Shown piece by piece: positions 23,788-38,244 of a DNA stretch of 64,000 nt; the first letter of the stretch is position 1, and every line of letters starts with the position of its first letter. Below the pieces are notes generated by a model, which ran no database searches, was not told the origin of the DNA, and saw nothing but the letters and a program-made list of their open reading frames with translations. The translations under genes were made by a program, and so were the position numbers. The DNA is from Mya arenaria. Taxonomy: Eukaryota > Mollusca > Bivalvia > Myida > Myidae. Location: contig NC_069135.1 in assembly GCF_026914265.1 (NCBI RefSeq), positions 4,977,001 through 5,041,000 of the forward strand, in the 5' to 3' direction.

Positions 23788-26700
23788 TAATTTTCTAACA
23801 TAACCCCAGAAACTGCAATGATGACTTAATTCTTAAAATCAGTGTTGCAAGTGCCTCGCTGTACCATATGCACATCTACGTTTCAAATAATTAAAGTAAA
23901 CATCATGAAATCATGGGATGACTTGACGTTATTTCAGACAATTTTCATATTATGCGCAGTATTTTGATCAGTTAGGTATCATTCTTTCTCCTTGATATTT
24001 GGACTTCCCTGTTTTGGGTTACAGAAAGAATAGTTAAATAAAGTAAATGACGCATCACTTTTGGTGATAGTGAACCCCCAAAGTGTTTATTACGTCCGAC
24101 ATCCTGTATTAATAAAGATCGGACGGGAAACCAATTGGTAAGCATATTGTATTGATAAATATGTCCTTTAATACGGCTAGAAATTTGATCTCTACTTGAA
24201 AAAAGCTTCGTGTTAGTGTAAACTTGTAAGACTTTTCAAGTTTAGCGTTTGATAGAGATCTATGTAACGATATACCATAAGTATTTAACAAACAATATCT
24301 CTCAGCTCGAAATTGGTGACCACTTCAGAGTGATTAAAGTACACCACTTATTATATCAAATGCACCGATATGACTGTTCTACTACACGATATATACCGAC
24401 TGATCTTTCGTGATTTCACAACGACTCCAGTAAACAAATTAGTAACTGTGACCTCTATGACCAATAGATGACTGCATGGATATGAGTAAGTGATGGAATA
24501 GCACCAACATCACCTTTCTGAGTTTCCGCCCATATCGTCGATGATTCTCTTAGTAACCTGATGTTGTTCAACAAGCGATTGGCGTTGAGACGGACGTAAT
24601 GGAAATCGATTAGCAGTTCTAGTTCTGAGACAGAATCCGTCTTCTGCATCTGGATCAAATCGGCTGAGATTTTGGGTTGAGAAATACCGTTGATTTGAAA
24701 ACAGTTTCAAAATAAATCTCCAAAAATAAATGTACCTTACCTCAGTTGAAGAATTACAAAACCTTGGTTCCTTTTTGGAAACACGGAACATTATTTCAAT
24801 AATCAAATAACATATAACTAATTCGGTTAATTTTGTTAGAACCAAGTATTGACATTATTGGTCACTGTAGATATATTTGACACAAGCTAGTTGTATTTTG
24901 AGATCGTCTTGTCCTATAACTGTCTGTCAAATGTGATTAAATAGTAACTAACGCTAAGTTTAGTAACAATGCTACTATCGGAGCCATATAAGTTATGTTG
25001 GGTTATAAAAACAATTAATTATGATGGTTGTAGTATGAATATGAATATGTCTGAAGAGACTTTACAAACAATATGGCATGTCGATATTTCCATGTTAAAT
25101 AACGCGCATACGTTCCGTGTGCGCGAATGGTACATTAGCACTTGAGTACTCGGACGATCGATCGAGTACTCGAGTATTCGTTGCCATCCCAAGATTTTAG
25201 TAAAGTTTGACATACAAATGTGTCTTTAAACTATGGCGGTCTAGGGTATTAGGCGCATAATTTTAACCATTCCCGGACATAATCTGCTGCCTTTGATCTA
25301 ACAGATCCCGCCGGTTCAGCTCTCGGTTAAGCAGGCGGATTTCTGACTTTAGCCCGGTAATCCCTCAAAGACATTGAGTTAACTCTTGTATCAGTCTTAG
25401 TGCTGAACTCAAATAACAACAGAAGCAGTAAACAAATCTCCGCCTTGCGTATAGCCATCGTGTCCCCATAGCCTCTTATACATGTATATACATCATGTAT
25501 GTGAGGCCTGGCTTGGAGACATGTATATACATCATGTATGTGAGGCCTGGCTTGGATACATGTATATACGTCATGTATGTGAGGCCTGGCTTGGCGAACA
25601 AGGTCAAGGCTCCTTCCTCTTTAGTTAATGAACATGTGAACTTCTTAACTGTTATTATACTACTTAAAGAAATACCAGGCCAAGTATCATTTAAGGTATT
25701 TAGTATGTAAATCACAGCGAATCCTAGACAGCACTTAAGTACAATCATACTTAAAAAGAAATGTCGCGATCGTTCTGTAGTTATACACTTTATAATGCAC
25801 AAGGTTAGATTACTTGGAGAGTAAAGCGTATTTCTATTCATATTCTGAATAGTCAAATCTTTTTTTAAGAAAGTCCTTATTAAAGTTAAAAGACCTAGAT
25901 GAATTTGATTGGCTGAATGCGTTATTAAATGAAGTTATTCAACTTTCAATGTTCCCCAATATTCTTGTTTCCTTATTGTGCAATGTTATTCATGGAGTAC
26001 TTCCTGCTTAGTGCAGAAAACCATACTTTAATATATTCGATTCCATAAATCTCTTCCCGTTATCACATTCCCATGCACGATGTGCATTCACTTTCGTTTT
26101 CGTATCTTTCGTTCCTGTTGTTTTCTCTACGACTAATTCGTTACTCTTGATTAAAAAAATGCCTCCTCCCCTTACCAAAAGAGCGGTAGTTTATTCGATT
26201 AGAGGCCCACCATCAGACGCGTAGCTATGGCCAATTTATACTTACACAGATCGATGACGGACATCATATTAACCCATTCACCCTCTGGCCCGGCTCGGTT
26301 TTATTCCAAATTAGGGGTGTTTGGTTTGACAAAACTTCGACCTGTCAAATTTTCATCACGCAACTGCGTATTTTCGTACAGTGAGCTACGCGCCTGACCA
26401 TTGACTAGGACGCCAGTATTGCTATCTCTGACAGGGCACGGGCTCGAAAAAAATCATTTTTCATCGCAATTGAGCAGACGTAAAGTTCAGTTTTTATACT
26501 TACATCGTTTAAGCACCGGTCATGCATGTCCAGAAACAGTGTTACACCTGCACAGTGCGGTTAGCTGTTTGAGTACGCTTTCCGCTTTCCATCCAACATT
26601 GTCTCATTAACTTTCAAACAAAGCTTGTTTGGGGTTTAGATGACAACCCCAAACCACAGACGAACCACACGCGGAAATAATAAGAACACGTTGTAGCTGT

Positions 26701-27645
26701 ATATTCCGTTAAAACGTTAACCGCTGACGTTTTCCACGAAACGTTATAAAAATTCACTGTTGTAAATGGTACAGTATGTTCAGTTTTTCTGTTTACTTTA
26801 CTTTGTTGACAAACAACGGCAGACCATAAAGCATGTCTGATAGTTTTGAGGTGTTAATGTTGAAAAGTTAACATTCAGACTTAAATAATATATTGTATTT
26901 CTAGCAATCAAAACAACTTGACTTTGTACTGTTCATTTTTAAAAGGAGAGGATTTGTATCAATCATGTGTTTTTGAGAAATTGTCATTATTTTTAGATTT
27001 GTTACAAAACAATGCTTCTAAGCAGTTGCTATTTTGATACAGGGTTCATTTCAATGTTAAAGTTGTGAAGAGCGTAAATACTTAAAGGGTACATTCATTT
27101 AACGTCCTGAAATGTTCAATATTTCAGAGAAAAAAATCTTGTGTTTGCTTTTTAAACTTGAACAATATGCTTTAGTACCGCAGGATACCACTTAAAGGGA
27201 CTAACCATAAGATGGTCCAAAAGTCGGCAAATTCATCATTTCCTCAAAACAAGTCTAGAGTTGAGTTACATCTAGAGTTGTCAGTACGAGCTATTATGAT
27301 ATCGATAATACTTCATTTTATATGATATAAAGAATATTGTGTTTCTGTCTCAGTTAAGTTAACCGTTCAAAAATAGCGCATAATAGTTTCCCAGTGTATA
27401 GTGTTAGCATGTGAAAGTCACATGATTAGTACATATACATATACCGATGATAATTTTAAATTTACTGGTATTTACGTTGTAAACAAACCCAGTTAATTTC
27501 GAATTGTGAAACTACGCACAAACTGAGAAAGAAACATGTGCACTAAGATTCATCAGTAAGTAAGATTAAATACGTTGTACACACCGCTATCAATTTTAAA
27601 GTAAGTTTTCCACAATTTTCTCTTTTTCTTGCATTTGTATCGTCC
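23788..27645. other. Intergenic DNA with a 39-bp triplicate
   Basis: No gene is recognised. Three near-identical 39-bp units containing CATGTATATACATCATGTAT and GTGAGGCCTGGCTTGG lie at about 25482-25600. At 25140-25180 there is a palindrome-rich stretch with repeated GAGTACTCG and GATCGATC motifs. Confidence 0.5.
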
Positions 27646-28061
27646 GGCCCCAATATCACGAAAATGCTTAAGTCAAATCTCAAACTCAATCTCAACTCAT
27701 TTTACCATAAAACATCAAAATTTATTAAAAAAAAGATATGATTTTACACATTAGAAAACCGCATCCTATCATTGAATATGTTGATTTAAATCTTTGGTCT
27801 AGATTCCAAGGGAAAAATATTCTTCAGCCAAAAATGTACTTGAGTACAATTCATTGCCTTTTAACAATTACTCAAGTATATTTTTGCTCTAGAATTAGTT
27901 TTCTTTGAAATATTGTCAAATCTTTCAATAACATATTCTATGAGAAAATACATTTTCAAAAAGTATAAAAACATACAAGATTTTGAACAATACTATGCTT
28001 TTATGTTGTCAAATGAGTTGAGATTAAGACTTAACTTGAGTATTTTCGTGATATTGGGGCC
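27646..28061. mobile_element. Non-autonomous DNA transposon with about 50-bp terminal inverted repeats
   Basis: The left end GGCCCCAATATCACGAAAAT is matched exactly by the reverse complement of the right end. The arms continue as CTTAAGTCAAATCTC versus CTCAAGTTAAGTCTTAATCTC and then share CTCAACTCATTT, giving about 51-57 bp of inverted repeat with one 6-bp indel. The 416-bp element is very AT-rich inside and holds a further inverted motif (ACTCAAGTATATTTTT versus AAAAATGTACTTGAGT). No coding capacity. I could not identify the target duplication. Confidence 0.75.
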
Positions 28062-31000
28062 TGGTGTCTAATCCCTTTAAACTGAACGACAAAAAGTGTG
28101 AAGAATGCCTGTTTCTGCACCTGATCCGCGGCCAAGGCACCTTAAGCATAACCGACACCCACGGGCTATGGAACATCCAAACCCTGGATAAAATTGAAAA
28201 CGTTCTGTATACTAAAACAGTGAAATGACGATATGGTTCTGTATATAATGTCATGCTAGGTCTCAATTTGTTTTTACGCAATTCATATACGAAAAACAAA
28301 AATTTGGACCGCAAAATACATCATCGTGTCTAATGACCTCAGGGTGATTATTTCTAACTGAAGTCCAAGTTTCGTGTTATTGGTCGGAACACAACCATTC
28401 AAATAAGGAAATATTATTGTACCCGCGGCTCGAACCTTACGTAAAAGTGACGTGACATTGACAGCCGCTAATGAACGGCTAATGGGAATAATGACCAACG
28501 CCCAGTGGGGTTTTCAAATGTGACAATTAAACTTTTACGTCACAAGAGCATCTTTTTTCCCAATGACATATTATTGCATGGTAGGTGTTAAAGCTATTGT
28601 CTCCATTTCGTGCCAGGAAACAAAATAGCTTCTGTTTCGAACGCCGATTTGAAACTACAAAATTAATATTTTTTTGTTTAACCGACTTCAATGTTGCCAC
28701 GAGATAATTGATTTTACATAGGCAGAGAAACCAGAGAACAACATCTTATGTAATTCCTCATGCTACTTGTTAAAAAAAAAAAAATTCAGTAAATTGACGT
28801 CTTTGCCCAATTAGTAAAACCTTTGCCCGTAAATTGTTAACCAAGAGCACATGTAATTGTCAGCAGTTGTAAACACGTTTCGTTCCATTTAAACAAATCA
28901 TACTTTTTCAGGCAACACAATAATAAGGATGGAGCCCGAAGTGTAATCATCGTAAATGTTTTGACATTTTTTCTCGGAAAGGGCATGACGACAGAAGCTC
29001 GATAAACACAGAAATCTTGTCGGGGACAGATATTAGAAACCTGAAAGTGTTTATGTCTTTTTCCGCAATAAGGAATGATTACGTCTCCCACTAGAAATGT
29101 TTCTAATCGGATACGTCTGCAGGCTTGCGATGACGTCGCAGGCGCAGAATAAAGAACGATGTTCCCGAAAAAGCCGATTATTGCAGTTTGTTTTTTACGT
29201 CGCAACTATTTCTGTCACGGATAAAATCCCAAAATAGGACATTAATGATTTACTAAGAACCAATACACGACGGCTGGAAATTTTCTCCGCATTTGTCTAA
29301 AGAACCTATGTTCTAACCTATAGAATGTAAAACAGTATCATTTGCAAATACTCTTAATTTATAGTTTGATAATAAAAGAGGACATGAACAGCATCTGTGG
29401 ACGTCATACCATTCTTGGACAAGTTTCAAGTGGGAAAATCCGAACGTAACCCTATCCCAACGAACATCGACTAAGGTCATTGGCCAAGGCATGCGTTAGC
29501 ACTCTTTAAAAACAAATAAACAAAGCAAGAACGCCGTTAATAGTGTCGTTTACCTTTTACGTACAGCATACGGTGTATTACCCCGACGTTCACGTCAATA
29601 AATGTTCGTCTGATAATGACAGGAAAACTGCGTCACGAATTTTGTCCAAACATAAACCATCCAGTAAAACACGCGTTTTACCGACAACATAGACCAAATA
29701 TATCATAGCGAGGGTTGTAATTGGCGCTGTGATTGTTTTTCCTGAAAAAAAAACATCGCAAAACGTAACCACTGATGACTAAATATAACTGCATTACATG
29801 TGAACGCCACTCACTGGTGTTGTCCTCGTTACTCATTTACTACCATGTGCACAGTGAACATAAGCTAAGCCAAGTGCTTAAATGACATTTTCATACCTCG
29901 TAACTGTTTACTGAACGTTCCTCGACAGCCTCGACCCAACACACAGGTCCCATGGCGACCATGTCACTGGCACCGATACTGGACAAACATCGGTATTCAT
30001 TTATGCCAGAAAATACCACTGACTGACACTCAATCAAAACATTGTCTCATAAGATAACCAGAAACATGTTCATAAATATAATAACATGTTCTATATATCT
30101 GATAGAATCCCTCCTAAAAGTAGAACGTGAAGTCCATGTATGTTTCATACATTTTTCGCCTGTTCTCAAAAAGAGATACATTGCATAATCATGACTTGAA
30201 TATCCAATTACTTGTATCTCAAATTCGCTCCTGAGGTTAAAATGTATGATATATGACATACTCTGTCTTACATTTTGAAACTTAAAAGAGCAAATGTATG
30301 ACAAATTCATCATATGGATCTAATAATAATTGCAATTGAATGCAGTTGGCTAAAATATAATCACGTTATGTGCCGTACGTTTATTATACATTAATTTCTG
30401 ACGTACAGTAGAAAACTGATGGGTTTATGACGAAGCAAGTGACAATATGATTTATTATCATAAACAATGTGTCTATGTGAAAATACAATATCGTGATTTA
30501 TATATCGCTTAGGAATGGAAAATAATGTCATATCTTAATATGTTAGGCGGTTAGTACCAACGGTATATTATGTAAGGTCTCCTCATTCTCTCATCGGTAC
30601 AAAATACTGAAATAAAGGATGCAAAAAAAAAATGAAAAAAAATAGTTACTATTCACGAAGAACCTCAGATCTGCAACAGCTTGGCGTATGTACATTCAAA
30701 CATTGATGAAAAATACACAACAGAACAGCAGCAGTTTAGAACTAAATAAGTAAAAGGCAAACAATATTTAATAAACTTAAAGAAAACTCCAAATCGAATT
30801 GAGTTGCTTTTGATTGTCCATCATAATAGCTATAACGATAAAGCCGTTGAATGGTCGTGTTTTCAGACAAGGTCACACATCCAGCTGGTCAAGCTTTAAA
30901 ACAACTATAAAATATCATCATAATGATTAAACCCCTCCTAAAGCTGTCCGTGCAGCCGAATTCTCAGCCCAAATACAGCGGGGATACAAACTTCCGGTCT

Positions 31001-32768
31001 CTTATTAACCTAGGGCAGAACTCAGGTGTCAGGTTAAAGACGCGTTCTTGACAGAAAGTAGTCCCTCCTGTCAATTTTATTACCTATCTTAGTAATGCGT
31101 AACTTCTAAACTGGGTCAGTGGGAAAGTAAGTGTTGATGGCTAAAAGTAAAATAGTAATATTATGTTAATGTAAATGGGAAATTAAGCAGCATTACCGAA
31201 GCGAATGCTATTAATTATAAGCATCAGTGCCATTTATATCTACAAAACTCAGTGCACAATATCCGATAGTTAAGCTGTTAAAGTTGTCCATGTTCCGGAT
31301 ATATGTGCGTTTTTAGCGTTTATGTCATTCAAAAACAAGCGAACATTTTTGTTTAATCACTTCTTAATTCCCACCACCACCACCATTGAATCGGCAACAC
31401 GTGTGAATCAAGGAGATTTAAACATCTTAGTTATTCCATTTCTTTTTGGAATTTGAAATCGCTCAAAGAAAAGTAATTTTCATGAATGTATGTAATTCAA
31501 GTTTATATTTGTGATAAAAAATTCATGTTAATGATATGCAAATTCAGATATACAGTGACCGAGGCCCGCTACTTCCCGAGGTTCATTGATAGAAAAGAGA
31601 TCTCCTGTTCTCTTCTGTCATAAGCAATAAATAAGATTACACAATAAATTTTAAGAATAGAGCCATTATGCCAATGCAAGATAGCGTAGCATGTGTCACA
31701 TGACAATGATATGAGTGATTATAGCAAGATTCAAACAAGAACCCGTGATAGTGTTAGCCAATCAAGATTGTCCCCGTCAATGGTTTGAAGTACATACCTG
31801 CAAAAATGATCGGTATTTCATTGATCAAGTACATACCTTACTCACAACACTCCCTACAACATCGCCACAAACTAAATTCACCGTCCAAAGGCGGAAACGT
31901 CAATCAAACTTTCAAATATATCCATTCAATGTTCATTAATTAATTGAAATTTAAACTTATTCATTCAATATGTACTAAAGCGTCTGGGGTTATCACTAAC
32001 ATTTTATCAATGTTTTTATATCTTTGTTTCATATTTGAAAGCATTTCATATTCGTGAAACGATGGGGATGTTTTGTAAAAATTGCTTTGTCTGTCAAAAA
32101 GAAATTCCGGTTTATATATTTAGCCAAATACATATTTTTAATAGAACCTTTCAGACCAAACTGAAGAGGAGTCAGAAAAGGACAAACACGCTTCAACAAA
32201 ATTAATGTCAAACCTTGCCATTTCTGCATTCTATCGTTTGGTACACATATGTCGAACATCTGGTGAGCTGCAGCATACTTTCGTCAAAGTTTCTGAATTT
32301 TCAGTCCGAATAGAAAGTTCAGCTAAGTATAAATCTATATATTATCGTGAGAGACACCAACATGCTGGTGTTGGTGATGGACGGATAACAAGCTGGCCTG
32401 TTGTAGCCAGAAGCCATAAGAATGTTTATATTTTACGTTACTGTCATGATTTTCTCGTGAATCATCGATACACGAAACACAAACTGTTAAGGAAGTGACT
32501 TTCAATTTTCAGTGAAAGTTAACCGAGTGCTAGCATATTTAGTTACATTTTTAAAAGTAAGTGAAATATTAACCTTCAGAAAATTGCGACAAATATTAAT
32601 TTTATTTTTTGGTGAAAGTGATAAAGCTTTTGAAACACTAGTAACAAATAACTTATGAACTACGCGTCTCGTGGAATTCAAAAGTGAAAACAAAAATTAC
32701 CCATCTTCAAAGTCAGCTACAATATTCCGTCCATGAGTATATTCCAAAATGATCGTTCGGATGTCTTG
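28062..32768. other. Intergenic DNA, no gene seen
   Basis: AT-rich, essentially single-copy-looking sequence. The longest minus-strand frame (28837-29205, 122 residues) has no recognisable domain, signal peptide or good splice flanks. Confidence 0.5.
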
Positions 32769-32780
32769 GTGATGATGATA

Positions 32781-32824
<44 letters not shown>

Positions 32825-32831
32825 AATGAAA

Positions 32832-32869
<38 letters not shown>

Positions 32870-32870
32870 A

Positions 32871-32914
<44 letters not shown>
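32769..32914. repeat. (GAT)n microsatellite, about 48 units
   Basis: A long GAT run with a few AAT interruptions (GATAATGAAAATGAT). It produces spurious poly-Met and poly-Ser frames on the two strands. Confidence 0.97.
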
Positions 32915-33407
32915 CGCTTCATATCTCGGTTTATATTGATATATAGTTGTTGCTTCTCAGTTACAATATTCCGGCCTTCAGTTCTTGTTCCGTTTTTGTT
33001 GTCTTTGCCAAGTACTACGAAGGACTAATGATTACGCCCTAATGCCGTTTGGTCACGTCAACGAACCGGCTACATTCCATTCCGAGATGGCGTCTTATAC
33101 TGTAGATTCAAAATACAAAATAAGTTAAAGGCGTATAGCTAATCTTAGATAGATTGAGTAATGTTTATACATAAATTGAACGTATCATGTTAGGAAGTCA
33201 GTATTTAATATTAAACAAATTGAGGAAATAAGGTACCATGCAGTCGGGAAAATTGCCCGTTTTAAAGTTACGCGTGGGAAATTGCGCGTTTTTAAGTTAC
33301 AAAGCAATTTGGCCCCCCAAAAATGAAGCCCAAATATGAAATATGGCGGAATTGCCCAAAACAACAAGAAAAAAAATAAAATGTAGAGCAAACTACAACC
33401 ATTGTTA
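32915..33407. other. Intergenic DNA, no gene seen
   Basis: Short unique stretch before the second MITE copy. A small direct duplication near 33245-33300 (AAATTGCCCGTTTTAAAGTT and AAATTGCGCGTTTTTAAGTT) is the only structure seen. Confidence 0.5.
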
Positions 33408-33710
33408 TGCACCAGTCAATTGAAACCACGACTCTCCCAGGTCCGGGGAATAGCGGGGACTTTGACTTTCGGTCCAGCCAACCCCGGCTAAAATCCATGC
33501 ACTGCGGGGACTAACAGATGGTAAAATCCCCGCCAAATGCCCCCGCACCCAGGGACCCTAGGTTAGGCCCATTTCCCTCTATATTTAAAGCGAAGACAAA
33601 ACCAACGGATTCACTCGGCACTGCGGGGCCACATGAAAGGTAAAAACTCGGCCCATTTCCCCGGTATACCGCCGGACCTGGAGGGGCCGTGGTTACAATT
33701 GACTGGTGCA
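33408..33710. mobile_element. PIF/Harbinger-type MITE, copy 2 (303 bp)
   Basis: Same family as the element at 18135-18440, here with TGCACCAGTCAATTG at the left and CAATTGACTGGTGCA at the right. The exact target duplication is TTA (33405-33407 and 33711-33713). Terminal similarity extends about 38 bp to CCCAGGTCCGG. The GC-rich body keeps blocks shared with copy 3 such as GGGGACTTTGACTTTCGGTC. Small open frames across it are incidental. Confidence 0.85.
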
Positions 33711-34475
33711 TTAAGGTTCCATTCCAATACCATAGTTGTTTGGCTTCAGAGCTCTCAATTCCTTGCATGTGACAAAAAAGACCTTTAAATCATCTATCGC
33801 ATAGTTCGTAAGCATGCATTTCAAGCATGATAAATTCTTTCACTTCCATAGAGAGGACAGATCTAAGCATGTATCTACACAGTGTCAGACACAGCACGAC
33901 CATGCTGCGCTCGCCTCAAAATGCTGCAAAACCATAATGATTCTATTTCTGATGTGACCCTTGCAACTGTACTGGCAAGGAATCAATCCATTGGTAATTT
34001 CTGTGCTACTTTCTGCCTCATAAGGCACACAATAAGAGTGATTTCTTAAGAGTTAATTAATTCTTACCATCAAAAGAATCGCGCCATATAGGCTATTACA
34101 TTTTATATGTTGCACTAATTATGAGCATAACTGTAGTGTCACGTTTCAGGACTGCTCGTGCAGTGCAACTAGGGAACATTGCAGTAATCATTATAATGAA
34201 AACGAGCCGTATCGCAATTGCTCTGTTCTTGTTGGTTTCTTGTTGGTTTTTGTTATTCTAATTTTGAAAAAGTAAAAGAATTGGCATAGTACTATGAGTA
34301 CAGTATACAATACAAATAAGATGATAGCCAAATAAATCGAGCAATTTGACATTTGATACGACTACCAGTAGGCCCTTGTGTCAACGCCACGGCATCTTTA
34401 TGCTGGCTATACCTTTGATCTCAAATAAGATTTCGTTTTATTTTTTGAAAATGAGCTTAATGCCTCTCGTAGAAG
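33711..34475. other. Intergenic DNA, no gene seen
   Basis: Unique AT-rich sequence between a MITE and a microsatellite. No coding or RNA-gene signal was recognised. Confidence 0.5.
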
Positions 34476-34525
<50 letters not shown>

Positions 34526-34533
34526 GTCTTCAC

Positions 34534-34595
<62 letters not shown>

Positions 34596-34617
34596 ACAAC
34601 AACAACAACAACAACAA
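34476..34617. repeat. (ATC)n microsatellite with (AAC)n tail
   Basis: About 38 ATC-type triplets with a GTCTTCACC interruption, passing into about eight AAC triplets. This is the complement of the GAT array 1.7 kb upstream, so the two arrays are inverted relative to each other. Confidence 0.97.
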
Positions 34618-37600
34618 ATAAAATTTAACATTGTTTAAAATTGCTTATTTGAAATAACTAGTCTCATTCTCAATGTAATACGTATATCCATTTTGCTATA
34701 ATAGGGAAACAAGTCAGTCGAAGTCATTTAACAACTGGACTTGAGGTCAAGGTCATTGGCGAAAGATCTTTCATCACAAGTTAAATCGAATACAAAGTAT
34801 ACTGTCAGTTATGGAATGTTCTGGTGAAGTGGTTGAATACCATACATCAAAAGCAAACATAATGAGATGTATATGTATAGGTTCATTGGCCTCTACAGTT
34901 AAACTCGAACCTATACCGGTATATTTCATTTGTGTGTCTTTAAATAATTAAGAAACTAAAAACAAAAGAAAAGCATGTACAGCCTCCTGTCTTATGTGTT
35001 TTGCTGAAGTATTTTTCTCAAAATTAATGCAATAATTGATATGCCGAGGCCATGTATGTAATGGACATTAGCAGCGACTGTCAAAAATAGCATTTCTTAA
35101 AACCATCGTGTAAAAACAACATCATGTTATATTTATAATTACAATCGTGAGAATCATTAAAATACTTAATTTCTTTATACAATTATGCAAATCGTCTTTA
35201 TTTAGAACGTATACATGTTTTATTAACTTCGTACTGCATAATACGCATGGTGTGCGTAAATTTTCTACAGGCGATAGCTCGTAGAAACAAATTTAGAAGA
35301 CAAATGGATGTGATTATGTGCAGAAAAAGTGCATTAGATAAACCTTGCAAGTTCAGGCTGTCTAGTCATAAAAAACAGCAACGCTTTTTACACAGGTCGG
35401 AAGTATTCACGTTAGATGAAGTAGCTCACTATGAATGTATTCGATGTATGAAATATGGATGCAAGGACGCGTAAAGAGGTATGCGTCCTAAAACTGGTGC
35501 TCTGTGTCACATACTGGGCCAGTGAAGGGATAAGAAACGCTGAGACTTAGCCCTTGCATTCGTGGCAAGCTGTTGAGCGTTAAGCGCCAGAATTGCCGCC
35601 TAGGGTCGCTAGTGAGAGGGGTTTGCGGATTCTTTGTTGTAAAACGTTAAGTGTTAATGGTTAGTCTCTTAACTATTTAGTGTGGATATGGAAAATCTCT
35701 TATAATGGTTTAACACCATACTGAATAACAGCTTAGCTTTCATTGTTGGTATTTTGTTTCGGCCTCAGATTGCAAGATAATAAAATATACTGATTAATTA
35801 ATAGGATCACGTGGATACATGCACGCCTCCCCGCAACGACCGGCACTATCATCGGCTTGAGTCGACTTATTTAAATCACTTCTCAGACATACTATTCCTA
35901 GATATTGTCTTTCAATCCTAAGAAGCTCTTACTGCCACATGACGGTGTATATCTTTCCGACATTGACAACCATGGTTTAAAACTGGAACAAACAAAACAA
36001 TTATGTATTTTTCTGTTTCTATTACCAACATACTTTCTGAAGAAGTTTTATTCTTAACCGTACTGTTTAAAAATAAGTGTGCTTCTTTTTTCTTTCCTCA
36101 TCTTATTGCGCGTTCTGACTCACTGGCTGTGCGATCGCTGGAAATAGGACCAATCATGCTTCTGACGTTTGCGTGTCCTTGTCTTATAATGGGCTCGTCG
36201 CCCCGTACATGCTTTATAATTGTGAAATACTTCAGTACCTGTAGTTCGTGCTTGTTGTTTTAAATGCCAAATTGTAAATGGCAGCCCATTCATATGGTTT
36301 TCAGCTGTGAGCGATGGTGCTTTTGACGTTCAGCATTCTTTAACTCCTCGCACCCACATGGGAATTCGGAAAGACCTCGGTGCAAGAGATGGGCCCTAAA
36401 GGGCAAATTACACTTATTCGAAAGTGCCTTCTCATAGATACCTGCCTTATCTATTTTTGTGATTCGAAGTCTGGTTATACCATGGACCTATGGTTTAAAG
36501 GTCCGTGGTTATACTGTCAACGACAATTGGCTTCTTTCCATCTTTATAGGTTTTGAAGCTTGATGGTTTGTGATTTCAAAGCTGAACATCCTAGATCTAC
36601 TTGTTTTGTTAACATTTTATCGCATCGTTTGTACTCGTAAACCAGATATGGTCATTTTAACCAAATACACAGTGGTTACGTTCAACCAATTTTATTTTTC
36701 TTATAAGAAACGTAACTTTTTTTCTGAAGTTGTTCAATGCTTAGTACACAAGTGGAGCTTTCTCACCATGTATGGTGCTTGGGAATCTTGAAGAAACAGC
36801 GTTATCTTGCGTGCAAATCGGTCAATTGACTATAGATATAAAGGGAATTTATTTAATGGCGCCTGACCTATAAAACAATGATGGGAATCAGGCAATCAAA
36901 CCATCTATAAAATTCAAATTATTTCACAAAACAAAAAAGCATTCGTGGACAAACACACTAAACAAATTCTTCGTATTAATCCCCGCCCACGGTTGTGTTT
37001 TGTATTCAGAACAAAAATAGAGTAGACAATTTCGTATGGATACGTTTTATGTTCAAAATTTACATAAATCCTAAAGTTATATTAGATCATAGAGACCTGA
37101 ATGAGGATGTCTCTCAGCTGCGTTCTATAAACGGTTTAATCTCAACTCCCACCTCCCACGCCATAGTGCAATCTTAGACTGAACTAATACAGTTTGGTCG
37201 GGATTAACTCCAGAAACTGCCTGTAAGAATATTACATGAAGGACTTAGTATTGACCAACATCAGAGCGCACATATTGACATAAACACGGGTGTTACGTAT
37301 CGTGTTGTGGGGTTCAAATCATTTAAGGAATCCTACATAGAAATATAAATAGTTTGGATGCCTTGTACTTTGGTATCATTTGAAAGGTTTGGCGTCAGGA
37401 AAAAAGAAAAACGTATGTAACATACTGACCAAAAATATTGTTACAAAAAAGGTTTTTGGGTCTTCAACGATTGCAAAATACATTGTAGGTCATTGTTCGT
37501 TAGTTTTCAGTTGAAATCGAGGGAAAATATAAATCTGTAATAACTTTATGTTTAATGATCATTTTCTGATTCAGTTAACATCTATGTAATCTGAAATCAG

Positions 37601-38240
37601 CAACCAAATGCATGTATCAAATTATAACACAATTATAAAGAGTCGCCCTGCATCACGAACTCATACAGTTGTCCGAGAATAGCGGACTCCTGACGTATTT
37701 TTCAAGGTCTTATTGTATATACATTTTCAAAGTTGAATCCCGGTAGTCTATTTCATTTCTGACCTGTTAAATTTCCGTCTTAATTAAAAATAGAGTAAGT
37801 TAAATTTCCGTCTTAAATATTGTAAGATTGAACGCAAAGTATGGAAACCGGAATAAAATCAGTGTAATACATAGGGTTGTTCATCTGAGTCCGCATCACA
37901 CAGCAAATCTACTTCCGCAATTATACGCACAATAGATAGGAAGTTTTTTGTCAAATTTAAATACTTTAAAAAAACAAACTATTATAATGATTATTTTGAC
38001 AATAACATGCTTTAAAGGAATGAACTCAAGGAAATACTATGTAAGTCGCTTGATCGGTGGGTTTGTACAACTAGAGATCAGTCGTCTAACAATTTATTCC
38101 GTATGTTTCTATACTATCTGCAATCTTCCCCTGCATTCTGACGATACCATCTCACAGCTCGAGTTGTCTGTCATTTCCAGTTAAAATCAAACGTTGTCAA
38201 GAATCTAGAACGGTATTGTATTCTAGGTTTCAAGATTCAA
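34618..38240. other. Intergenic DNA, no gene seen
   Basis: AT-rich sequence. Open frames (for example 35247-35474 and 36003-36263) show no recognisable family motif. Confidence 0.5.
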
Positions 38241-38244
38241 CCTC

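Noticed and set aside
28837-29205. 122-residue minus-strand frame
   Set aside because: No motif, no signal peptide and no good splice flanks; treated as chance.
32713-32939. Poly-Ser and poly-Met frames
   Set aside because: Translation of the (GAT)n microsatellite.
33511-33768. Minus-strand frame with MHQSIVTTAPPG peptide
   Set aside because: Lies on MITE copy 2; the same peptide appears from copy 3, showing it is repeat-derived.
34346-34621. Frame ending in poly-Ile and poly-Asn
   Set aside because: Translation of the (ATC)n(AAC)n microsatellite.
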